A DNA stretch of 64,000 bases from Gammaproteobacteria bacterium (GTDB lineage: Bacteria > Pseudomonadota > Gammaproteobacteria > Ga0077536): assembly GCA_016209015.1 (NCBI GenBank), contig JACQWY010000032.1, positions 1 to 64,000 on the forward strand, written 5' to 3'. Every line of letters begins with the position of its first letter. The first letter of the stretch is position 1. Positions 49,653-57,115 of the stretch are shown here, one piece after another. The translations under genes and the position numbers were made by a program. The notes beneath the pieces were generated by a model. The model was not told where the DNA came from. It saw only the letters and a program-made list of their open reading frames with translations, and did not search any database.

Positions 49653-50414
49653 ATGAGAGCCCAGGCTCCCTGGCCCGGCCGCTGGCAACGCCGGCTCCTC
49701 GCCGTCCCCGGTCAGCCCGACGACACGGGCTCGCTCGTGATCTGGCTGCAGACCGCGCATCTCTGCGCCGATCTGCGCGTGCCGACGGGACGCCCGTCGT
49801 TCGCGGGCGCGAGCGCGCTCACGGAATGCACCGACGATCAGCTCGCCTGGCTCGCGACGCAGCAGGGCTTCGCCGGCACGCTCGAAGTTTATGGCGACCT
49901 CTATGCCTGGCGTCGCGACATCGATTTCCAGGCGCCCGGCGCCGTGCCCGACGTCGGCCGCATGCGCCCGGCCGGCGACTGCGTGATCGAGACCGGCGTC
50001 CATGCGGAATACCTCGAGGAATGGCTGCACACGCCGGCCGAGGAGCACGAGCTCGCGGCGACGCGGCTCATGGTCGCAGGCGCGGCGCGCGAGGCCGCAT
50101 GGTGGCCGGGGGTGGCGGTCGCGGTCGGCGACGAATGCCTCCTCGTGCTCGGCCGCCGCACACCGCCCGCGCATCTGCCGGGCCTCTTCGCCGCGGCGTC
50201 CGGCGCGCGCGAACGTGACGCGCTCGCCCAGGTGCTCGACTGCGAGATCTCCTATCTGCGCCGCGACTGGAACGCCGAGTGCTGGCGCGTGGTCGCCTCC
50301 ACCCTGCCCTGGCGCGAAGGCCTCGAGCTCGCCGTAGAGGACGGCCGGCTGCCCACACTGCATGCGCATCCGACGCTCGCCGGACGCGAGATCCGCGGGC
50401 TCGACGAGTACTGA
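49653..50414 (+). CDS. Conserved hypothetical protein, possibly HRI1/lipocalin-like
   Basis: This 253-residue soluble protein has no signal peptide. Its layout is an N-terminal 'VIWLQTAHLCADLRVP', a middle 'WRRDIDFQAPGAVPDVGRM' and 'GDCVIETGVHAEYLEEWLH', then strands with 'LLVLGRRTP' and a late 'CEISYLRRDWNAECWRV'. The pattern of paired beta strands and the IETG motif remind me of the fungal HRI1 lipocalin-like family, but the resemblance is weak. It lies between the MshQ-like gene and the quinone reductase, about 40 bp from the latter, and may be co-transcribed with it. Confidence 0.65.
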   Translation: MRAQAPWPGRWQRRLLAVPGQPDDTGSLVIWLQTAHLCADLRVPTGRPSFAGASALTECTDDQLAWLATQQGFAGTLEVYGDLYAWRRDIDFQAPGAVPDVGRMRPAGDCVIETGVHAEYLEEWLHTPAEEHELAATRLMVAGAAREAAWWPGVAVAVGDECLLVLGRRTPPAHLPGLFAAASGARERDALAQVLDCEISYLRRDWNAECWRVVASTLPWREGLELAVEDGRLPTLHAHPTLAGREIRGLDEY

Positions 50415-50453
50415 TTTCATCACGGGTTGCGACGCCACACCGAGGAGCCCAGC

Positions 50454-51428
50454 ATGCCGCACGCCATCCGCTTCGCCGCCCACGGCGGCCCCGAAGTGCT
50501 CCGCTGGGAGGAAGTGAACGTCGCCGCAGCCGCCGCCGGCGAGCTCCGCGTGCGCAATACCGCCGTCGGGCTCAACTACATCGACATCTATCACCGCGAA
50601 GGGCTCTACCCCGTGCCGCTGCCGAGCGGCATCGGCCTCGAAGCCGCGGGCGTCGTCGTCGAGTGCGGACCGGGCGTCACGGATTTCGCGCCGGGCGATC
50701 GCGTCGCGGGCGCGTCCGGTCCGCTCGGCGCCTATGCCGAGGAGCGCATCGTCCCGGCCGATCGCGTCGTGAAAATTCCGGACGGCATCGGCGACGCACA
50801 GGCCGCGTCGATGATGCTGAAGGGCATGACGACGCACTATCTCCTCCGCCGCACGTACCGCGTACAGCCGGGCGACATCGTCCTGATCCATGCCGCGGCG
50901 GGTGGTGTGGGACTCATCGCGTGCCAGTGGGCGAAGCATCTCGGCGCGACGGTGATCGGCACGGTCGGCAGCGACGAGAAGGCCGCGCTCGCGGCAGCCC
51001 ACGGCTGCGATCATCCCATCGTCTACGCCCGCGAAGACTTCGTCGCGCGCGTGGCCGGGATCACGGGCGGGCGGAAGTGCAACGTCGTCTACGATTCCGT
51101 CGGCCGCGACACGTTCATGAAGTCGCTCGACTGCCTGCGTCCGCTCGGCACGCTCGTATTGTTCGGCATGGCCTCCGGTCCGGTGCCGGCCTTCGAGCCG
51201 GGGATCCTCGGCACGAAGGGCTCGTTGACGCTCTCGCGCCCCTCGCTCGCGCACTACACCGCGACGCGCGAGGATCTCGTCGCGACCGCGAACGAGCTCT
51301 TCGACGTCGTGCTGAAAGGCGCGGTGAAGATCGAGGTGAATCAGACCGTGCCGCTGCGCGAGGCGGCGGCAGCGCAACGTGCGCTGACGGCGCGGAAGAC
51401 GACAGGATCGACGGTGATGATCGTCTGA
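50454..51428 (+). CDS. NADPH:quinone reductase, zinc-free MDR family (Qor)
   Basis: This 324-residue protein has a GroES-like N-terminal domain and the Rossmann motif 'HAAAGGVGLIACQWAKHLGA'. Further motifs are 'RNTAVGLNYIDIYHREGLYP' and 'VVYDSVGRDTFMKSLDCL', characteristic of QorA-type quinone oxidoreductases. No zinc ligands are present. It reduces quinones with NADPH in the cytoplasm. GAGGAG precedes the ATG at 50454. Confidence 0.94.
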   Translation: MPHAIRFAAHGGPEVLRWEEVNVAAAAAGELRVRNTAVGLNYIDIYHREGLYPVPLPSGIGLEAAGVVVECGPGVTDFAPGDRVAGASGPLGAYAEERIVPADRVVKIPDGIGDAQAASMMLKGMTTHYLLRRTYRVQPGDIVLIHAAAGGVGLIACQWAKHLGATVIGTVGSDEKAALAAAHGCDHPIVYAREDFVARVAGITGGRKCNVVYDSVGRDTFMKSLDCLRPLGTLVLFGMASGPVPAFEPGILGTKGSLTLSRPSLAHYTATREDLVATANELFDVVLKGAVKIEVNQTVPLREAAAAQRALTARKTTGSTVMIV

Positions 51429-51474
51429 GGCGTCGAGCGGGTTCGCAGGTTGCCACGAACCAGGCGGTGCCGGC

Positions 51475-51564
51475 GGGAAATGGGGTCAGGTTCGATTTCG
51501 CGGCCGATGCGAGCGGCTCATGCCCGGGCGCTCGGGCGCGAAATCGAACCTGACCCCAATTCCC
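51475..51564. repeat. 90-bp GGGGTCAG inverted-repeat element, copy 2
   Basis: Same arms and length as 32140-32229: GGGAAATGGGGTCAGGTTCG on the left, and the inverse ending GACCCCAATTCCC on the right. The centre differs more than the arms, as expected for a structure-conserved element. Confidence 0.85.
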
Positions 51565-51575
51565 TCGATCATGGT

Positions 51576-51663
51576 CGTAGGTCCGTGATTAGCCGAAGGC
51601 GTAATCGGACGTTCGTATCACGACCGGAGCGTCCGATTACGCTGCGCCAGTCGGACCTACGAC
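51576..51663. repeat. Family 3 (GTAGGTCC type) inverted repeat, copy 2
   Basis: GTAGGTCCG and TTAGCCGAAGGCGTAATCGG on the left; CGTCCGATTACGC and CGGACCTAC on the right. It is the closest match to the copy at 4718-4850, but with a shorter centre. Confidence 0.8.
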
Positions 51664-51679
51664 GAGAAACCGCCCTATA

Positions 51680-51712
51680 GGATGTGCCGACGCAGGAGGC
51701 GCATCGATCGCG
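51680..51712. repeat. Family 4 repeat, copy 2
   Basis: GGATGTGCCGACGCAGGAGG plus 'cgcatcgatcgcg', identical to 24054-24086 except for one base. The three repeats from 51475 to 51712 fill most of the 361-bp gap between the quinone reductase and kinase genes; the rest (51713-51789) shows nothing recognisable. Confidence 0.7.
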
Positions 51713-51789
51713 GCTCGCCGACGCCGTGGTTACCTGACCGCCGCCCGTCGGGCTTCCTTCGTCAGCCCGACCTGCCCGCTGCTGCCAAC

Positions 51790-52842
51790 CTACCGATCGT
51801 AGAACTCGTAATCGTCGTCATCGCCGGGGTATCCGCCCTGCCCGCCGCCGAGCGCCGGCGCCGCCTCGTCCATCGCCGCGAGCTGTTCGCGGAGCGCGAG
51901 GATGTGGTCCTGCCAGTAACGCTGCGAATTGAACCACGGGAAGTGCAGGGGAAACGCCGGGTCGTTCCAGCGCCGTGCGAGCCAGGCGGCGTAGTGGATC
52001 ATGCGCAGCGTGCGCAGCGCCTCTATCAAGGGCAGCTCGGCGTAATCGAACTCCGCGAAATCCTCGTAGCCCTCGAGCACGACCGCGAGCTGCCCGGCGC
52101 GCTCGTGGTGCTCGCCGACGAGCAGCATCCAGAGATCCTGGATCGCCGGGCCCGTCATGCAGTCGTCGAGATCGACGAAGTGCGGTCCGGCCGGCGTCCA
52201 CATGATGTTGCCGGGATGGCAGTCGCCGTGGAGCCGCAGCGCACGATACGGTCCGGCGCGATCGAAACAGGCACGGATCCTCACGAGTGCATCGTCGATC
52301 ACGCTCTCGTAGACCCGTTTCAACTCGCCGGGAATGAACTCCGAGCCGAGCAGAAACTGCGACGGCTCTGCGCCGAGCCGGGCGATCGAGAGCTCGGGAC
52401 GATGCGTGAACTTCCGCGTGCTGCCGACGGCATGGATACGGCCGATGAAGCGGCCGAGCCAGCGCAGCGTGTCGTGATCCTCGAGCTCCGGCGCGCGGCC
52501 GGGGCGGTTCGGATAGAGCGCGAAGCGGAGCTCCGCGTCGTGGTGCAGCGTGCGGCCGTCGATCGCGAGCGGCGCGACGATCGGGATCTCGCGTTCGAGG
52601 AGCTCGGCTGCGAACGCGTGCTCCTCGCCGATCGCCGCATCGCTGAAGCGGCCCGGCCGGTAGAACTTCGCGATCACGTTGTCGGTCTCGCCGACGCCGA
52701 CGCGATAGACGCGGTTCTCGTAACTGTTCAGCGCGAGCAGGCGGCCGTTGCACTCGTAACCGCAGGACTCGATCGCGGCGAGCACGCGATCGGGGGTGAG
52801 CGTGGCGTACGGCGCGTCTGCCGCCGGGAGCGCTCCGCTCAT
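51790..52842 (-). CDS. srkA: Stress response Ser/Thr kinase SrkA (YihE/RdoA) family
   Basis: This 350-residue protein has an aminoglycoside-phosphotransferase-type kinase fold. It carries the nucleotide lysine in 'DNVIAKFYRPGR', the catalytic loop 'LRLHGDCHPGNIMW' and the metal Asp in 'FVDLDDCMTGP'. 'LNSYENRVYRVG' and 'LEREIPIVAPL' are typical of SrkA, a Cpx-linked kinase that protects cells from stress-induced death in E. coli. The Asp/Tyr-rich C-terminus is species-specific. It lies 7 bp after the helicase gene. ATG 52842 is chosen over the upstream GTG at 52875, which would overlap the helicase gene. Confidence 0.9.
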   Translation of the reverse strand: MSGALPAADAPYATLTPDRVLAAIESCGYECNGRLLALNSYENRVYRVGVGETDNVIAKFYRPGRFSDAAIGEEHAFAAELLEREIPIVAPLAIDGRTLHHDAELRFALYPNRPGRAPELEDHDTLRWLGRFIGRIHAVGSTRKFTHRPELSIARLGAEPSQFLLGSEFIPGELKRVYESVIDDALVRIRACFDRAGPYRALRLHGDCHPGNIMWTPAGPHFVDLDDCMTGPAIQDLWMLLVGEHHERAGQLAVVLEGYEDFAEFDYAELPLIEALRTLRMIHYAAWLARRWNDPAFPLHFPWFNSQRYWQDHILALREQLAAMDEAAPALGGGQGGYPGDDDDYEFYDR

Positions 52843-52849
52843 CGTCCGC

Positions 52850-55024
52850 TCAATCGCGGCGCTTCGGTTTGACACCGCCCGGCTTGCGATCGCGGGGCGC
52901 GCCGTCGCGCGGCTTGAAGCCGCCCTTCTCGAACCGGCGCGGCGGACCGGCCTTCGTGTCGCGGTCGTCGGCCTGCTTGCGGCTGCGCTTCGAGGGCGCG
53001 TGCTCGCCGCCCTCGTCGGCGCGGCTCATGTTGAGCGGGAACTGGCGCACGCGCACCTTGCGCAGGTGCTTCAGAATCTCGGGCGGCATGCCGTCCGGCA
53101 GGTCGACCGTGCTGTGCTCGTCGTAGAGCTCGATGCGGCCGATGAACTTGCTGTCGATGCCGGCCTCATTCGCGATCGCGCCCACGATGTGCGAGGGCGT
53201 GACGCCGTGGGCGTGGCCGACTTCGATGCGATAGCGGACCATGTCGAGATCGGGCTGTCCCTTGTGGCGCGCGGGCGGCGCGTCGAAATGCGGTGCGCGG
53301 CGCGGCGGGCGGTCGCCGTGCGAACCGTCCTGGGGATGGTCGGGTTCGTGGCGGCGGCGGGGCGGCTCGTCGGCCTGGCGCGTGAACGAGGGCGGCTCGC
53401 GGCGCGGCGGACGGGTCTCGTCCCCACGCGCGAACGGCGGCGGCTCGCGGCGCTTCGGCGGCTCGTCGGCCTGGCGCGCGAACGAGGGCGGCTCGCGGCG
53501 CGGCGGACGGCTGTCTTCCCCGCGCTCGAACGCCGGCTCGGGTCGCCGTCCCGGCGGCTCGTCGGCCTGGCGCGCGAACGGCGGTGGCTCGCGGCGCGGC
53601 GGACGATCGTCCCGCTCGAACTCGCGACGCGGCTTGCCGCGCGGCCCTTCGTCGCGTCCGGCCCAGGCGCCTTTCGCACCGCGCGGCGCGTCTTCGCCCG
53701 CCTGCTTCGCAGGCACCTGCAGCGGCCGCTCCTTCTGCGCGAGGAACGCCAGCGCGGCCGCGATCTTGCGCGGCTCGAGATCGTGCTCGGATTCGAGCTC
53801 CGCGATCACGGATTCGAGGAACGCGAGCTCCTCGTTGCCGACGATGTCCGCGACCTGCTGCTTGAACTGCTGCACGCGGCGATCGGCGATCGCCTCGCGG
53901 CTCGGCGGCAGCATGGGCTCGATGGGCTGCTTCGTCGCCCGCTCGATCGCACGCAGCATGCGCATTTCGCGCGGCGCGACGAACAGGATCGCCTCGCCCG
54001 AACGCCCGGCGCGGCCGGTGCGGCCGATGCGATGCACGTAGCCCTCGATGTCGTAGGGGATGTCGAAGTTCACGACGTGGCTGATGCGCGGCACGTCGAG
54101 ACCGCGCGCCGCGACGTCGGTCGCGATCACGATGTCGAGCTTGCCTTCCTTCAACTGTTCGACGACGCGCTCGCGCTGCACCTGGTTCATGTCGCCGTTG
54201 AGCGCCGCGGCGCCGTAGCCGCGTGCCTCGAGCTTCTCGGCGAGCTCGACCGTCGCAGTCTTCGTGCGCACGAAGATGAGCACGGCATCCATGTCCTCGG
54301 CCTCGAGGATCCGGGTCAGCGCGTCGAGCTTGTGCAGGCCGCTGACCTGCCAGTAGCGCTGGCGGATCGCGGCGACCGTCGCGGTCTTCGTCTTGATCTT
54401 CACTTCGCGCGGTTCCTTCAGGTGCTTCTCGGCGACCGCGCGGATCGGCTCCGGCATCGTCGCGGAGAAGAGCGCGACCTGGCGCGCCTCCGGCGTGTGC
54501 TCGAGGATCCATTCGACGTCCTCGATGAAGCCCATGCGCAGCATCTCGTCCGCCTCGTCGAGCACGATCGAGCGCAGGTTGCCGAGCGAGAGGCTCTCGC
54601 GGCGCAGGTGATCCATCACGCGGCCGGGCGTGCCGACGACGACGTGCACGGCGCGGCGCAACTGCTTCAACTGCATGCCCATGCTCTGACCGCCGTAGAT
54701 CGGCAGCACGTGAAAGCCGGGCAGATGGCGCGCATAACTCTGGAACGCTTCCGCGACCTGCAGCGCGAGCTCGCGCGTCGGCGTCAACACCAGCACCTGG
54801 GGATCGCGCTGCTCGAAATCGAGCCGCTCGAGCAGCGGCAGCGCGAACGCGGCCGTCTTGCCCGTGCCGGTCTGGGCCTGGCCGATCACGTCGTGGCCGG
54901 CGAGGAGATGGGGAATCGTCGCGGCCTGGATGGGCGACGGGGTTTCGTAGCCGACTTCGGCCAGCGCCTGCAGGAGCGGGGCGGACAGCGGGAAATCAGC
55001 GAAATTTTCGATCGGGGTCGACAT
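52850..55024 (-). CDS. DEAD-box RNA helicase (DeaD/CsdA-like) with long RG-type linker
   Basis: This 724-residue protein has all helicase motifs: 'AQTGTGKT', 'PTRELALQ', 'GTPGRVMDHL', 'DEADEML', 'FSATMP', 'ATDVAARGLDVP' and 'HRIGRTGRAGR'. A disordered basic linker (about 450-590) is made of imperfect repeats such as 'REPPSFARQADEPPKR'. It leads to a DbpA-type RNA-binding domain ('VGHAHGVTPSHIVGAIANEA') and a basic tail. It remodels rRNA or mRNA structure in the cytoplasm, often at low temperature. It probably heads a unit with the srkA-like gene. The linker repeats are its unusual feature. Confidence 0.95.
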   Translation of the reverse strand: MSTPIENFADFPLSAPLLQALAEVGYETPSPIQAATIPHLLAGHDVIGQAQTGTGKTAAFALPLLERLDFEQRDPQVLVLTPTRELALQVAEAFQSYARHLPGFHVLPIYGGQSMGMQLKQLRRAVHVVVGTPGRVMDHLRRESLSLGNLRSIVLDEADEMLRMGFIEDVEWILEHTPEARQVALFSATMPEPIRAVAEKHLKEPREVKIKTKTATVAAIRQRYWQVSGLHKLDALTRILEAEDMDAVLIFVRTKTATVELAEKLEARGYGAAALNGDMNQVQRERVVEQLKEGKLDIVIATDVAARGLDVPRISHVVNFDIPYDIEGYVHRIGRTGRAGRSGEAILFVAPREMRMLRAIERATKQPIEPMLPPSREAIADRRVQQFKQQVADIVGNEELAFLESVIAELESEHDLEPRKIAAALAFLAQKERPLQVPAKQAGEDAPRGAKGAWAGRDEGPRGKPRREFERDDRPPRREPPPFARQADEPPGRRPEPAFERGEDSRPPRREPPSFARQADEPPKRREPPPFARGDETRPPRREPPSFTRQADEPPRRRHEPDHPQDGSHGDRPPRRAPHFDAPPARHKGQPDLDMVRYRIEVGHAHGVTPSHIVGAIANEAGIDSKFIGRIELYDEHSTVDLPDGMPPEILKHLRKVRVRQFPLNMSRADEGGEHAPSKRSRKQADDRDTKAGPPRRFEKGGFKPRDGAPRDRKPGGVKPKRRD

Positions 55025-55129
55025 GGGATAAGGAACCGGTGCTTGGGAAATGGGACGAATGGTCCAGGCAGTTTAGACCACCCGGACCCGGTGTGCTTCA
55101 GTGTGAACGCGGGCCGGCCGGCCCTCGGG

Positions 55130-55714
55130 TCAATTCGCGGGCGTGACGAGCTTACGCATCGCGAGCTGGTGTTCCATCATGTTGCCCATCATGCGGAGCT
55201 TCTCGGGCAACAGGACTCTCCAGGCGCCGCCTTCCTTCTCGGCCGAGATCACTTCGACGCGGCTCGAGCGATTCGTGCCGAGCTTGAGCTCGTTGCGCAC
55301 CACGACGTGGACGATCGACAGGCCTTCCGCGACTTCGCCGAGCACCTTCGTGTCCACGACGTCGAGGTGCTTGCCCTGGATGTCGCTGAGGTTCACGACG
55401 AAGCGCATCACGCGCTCGAAGAACACCGCAGGCTCGGCACCGGTCGCCTCCTCGGGCTTCGCTTTCTCGCCGAACGTCGCGTCGAGAAAGCCGCGCACGC
55501 CTTCCTTCTGCTCGGCGGCGTAGATCGGCATGAAGGCGTTCTTGAAGTCGGCGAGGTCTTTCGGCTTCACGAAGCCGGCGGCGACGGCGAAGTTCTGGAT
55601 GCGGATCGCGGCGGCATATTTCTCGACGATGTCGGTGGCTTCGGTCGCGAAAGAGGAAGCACAGGCAAACAGGGCGAGCGCCAGGGCGGCGCCGTAGCGG
55701 CAGAGGGAACGCAT
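55130..55714 (-). CDS. Hypothetical periplasmic protein
   Basis: This 194-residue protein has a signal peptide ('YGAALALALFACASSFA'). The mature part alternates helices and strands ('DIVEKYAAAIRIQNFAVAAG', 'VIRNELKLG'-like strands, 'SSRVEVISAEKEGGAWRVLL') and resembles NTF2-like or DUF-type accessory folds. I do not recognise the family. A GGGCCGGCCGGCCC palindrome (55111-55124) follows the stop and may help termination before the helicase promoter. Confidence 0.75.
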   Translation of the reverse strand: MRSLCRYGAALALALFACASSFATEATDIVEKYAAAIRIQNFAVAAGFVKPKDLADFKNAFMPIYAAEQKEGVRGFLDATFGEKAKPEEATGAEPAVFFERVMRFVVNLSDIQGKHLDVVDTKVLGEVAEGLSIVHVVVRNELKLGTNRSSRVEVISAEKEGGAWRVLLPEKLRMMGNMMEHQLAMRKLVTPAN

Positions 55715-55804
55715 AGCGGTGTCTCGGGAGATTTTGCGCGATCCTAAACACTTAATCGCGATTGCGCCACGTCGATGCGCGATCCGGGCGGATTCAGCTC
55801 GCGT

Positions 55805-56407
55805 TCAGGTGCGGACCGGCTCCCGCCACATCGTGGCGGCCACCACGAACACCCACAACGACAAGATCCCCGTGGAGAGGCGCTGGAACAGACCCTGGTG
55901 CGGCGGATCGATACCGATCAGCACCAGGCACGCGAAGCTCGCGAGCCCCGAGGCGCTGGAGTACGCCGCCAACGAGCGATACGCGGGCTCGCGTCGGAAC
56001 AGGCGCGCACCGAGCAGGGTCGCTGCGATGAGCGCGAGAAATCCCGCGCGGGCCGCGAGATTGTGGATGATCTGATCCGGGCTCGGCAGCGGCGCGCCGC
56101 AATGCAGATCGCAGGGGTAGACCCCCGCGACGACGCGCAGCATCCCGCCCAGCGCGACGAGAGCCGCCGCCGCGACGGCGCCGAAACGGCGGTACATCAC
56201 GAGTGCGAACGGCACGTACAGCGCGCCGGTGAATACGAAGCCGCCGTAACGCATGGGGAATTCCGTCGGACCGCCCCGTTCGCCGAGCTCGCTGATGAAC
56301 TGGGTGATAGGGCTGTAGTCGGGCCGCAGCGCGCCGAATCCCGCGATACAGGCCGCCCACAGCAGCGGGGCCGCGAGCCCGCAGGCAATCCCGGCGCGAG
56401 GATTCAC
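55805..56407 (-). CDS. DUF998-family membrane protein
   Basis: The 200 residues contain about six membrane helices, starting 'GIACGLAAPLLWAACIAGFG'. The family motif 'YSPITQFISELGERGGP' follows the first helix and 'GGMLRVVAGVYPCDLHC' comes mid-protein. The function of DUF998 is unknown. The GTG at 56407 overlaps the stop of the DUF2238 gene (GTGA), so the two are translationally coupled; the longer track ORF is an extension through that gene. Confidence 0.85.
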   Translation of the reverse strand: MNPRAGIACGLAAPLLWAACIAGFGALRPDYSPITQFISELGERGGPTEFPMRYGGFVFTGALYVPFALVMYRRFGAVAAAALVALGGMLRVVAGVYPCDLHCGAPLPSPDQIIHNLAARAGFLALIAATLLGARLFRREPAYRSLAAYSSASGLASFACLVLIGIDPPHQGLFQRLSTGILSLWVFVVAATMWREPVRT

Positions 56408-57030
56408 CGTGCCGCCCCGCCGCGCCGGAGCGCGTCGATCTGCCGGTCCTGCACGCGGACGAGTGTCAGCATCGCGGCGATCGCGCCCAGGAGCGCCGCG
56501 AACATGTCCGACTGCGTGTCCCAGGGATCGCCCTGCGTGCCGAGGAACTCGTCCGCACCCTGGCCCATCGCGAGCGCAGCGCCCCATTCCACGAGCTCAT
56601 AGGTCGCGCTGATCGCGAGCGCGACGCACACCGCGAGGAACGCCGCCATCCGGCGCCCCGCGACGTACTCCTGGCGGAGCAGGATTTCGCGGGCGACGAG
56701 CGCCGGCACGAAGCCCTGCGCGACGTGCCCGAGCTTGTCGTAGGGATTACGCGCGAGATGGAACGCCGCCTCGACCCAGGCACCGAGCGGCACGCGCGCG
56801 TAGGTATACGCCCCGCCCGCCATCAGGATCAGCGCGTGGCAGAAGATCAATCCGTAGAGCAGCGGCGTCAGCGGGAAGCGCCGATAGGTCGCCGCCATCA
56901 CCGCGATCCCGATCGGAATCGGCAGCGTCTCCATCCACCAGGTCGCGCGGTCGTGGGGCGCGAGCCCCGAGACGCCCAGCAGCGCGAGCGTGAGCGCGGC
57001 GAGGAGCAGCAGTCGGGTTGCGCGGGCCAT
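56404..57030 (-). CDS. DUF2238-family membrane protein (YjdF-like)
   Basis: The 208 residues have about six membrane helices and the conserved 'NPYDKLGHVAQGFVPALVAR' and 'YELVEWGAALAMGQGADEFL' followed by 'GTQGDPWDTQSDM'. The conserved acidic and His residues suggest a catalytic or metal site in the membrane, but the function is unknown. It is coupled to the DUF998 gene and divergent from the hydantoinase gene. Confidence 0.9.
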   Translation of the reverse strand: MARATRLLLLAALTLALLGVSGLAPHDRATWWMETLPIPIGIAVMAATYRRFPLTPLLYGLIFCHALILMAGGAYTYARVPLGAWVEAAFHLARNPYDKLGHVAQGFVPALVAREILLRQEYVAGRRMAAFLAVCVALAISATYELVEWGAALAMGQGADEFLGTQGDPWDTQSDMFAALLGAIAAMLTLVRVQDRQIDALRRGGAAR

Positions 57031-57115
57031 GCGCGCAGTCTAGCAGGGTGCTCGGCAGGGCCCGCCGATTGCGCTACGCTCGGCCTGCCGACGTCCGGCG
57101 CGAGGAGGTCCCGTC

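Noticed and set aside
53300-53560. Possible CRISPR or DNA tandem array
   Set aside because: The repeated DNA encodes the Arg/Pro-rich linker of the DEAD-box helicase in frame. Repeats are irregular, with no unique spacers.
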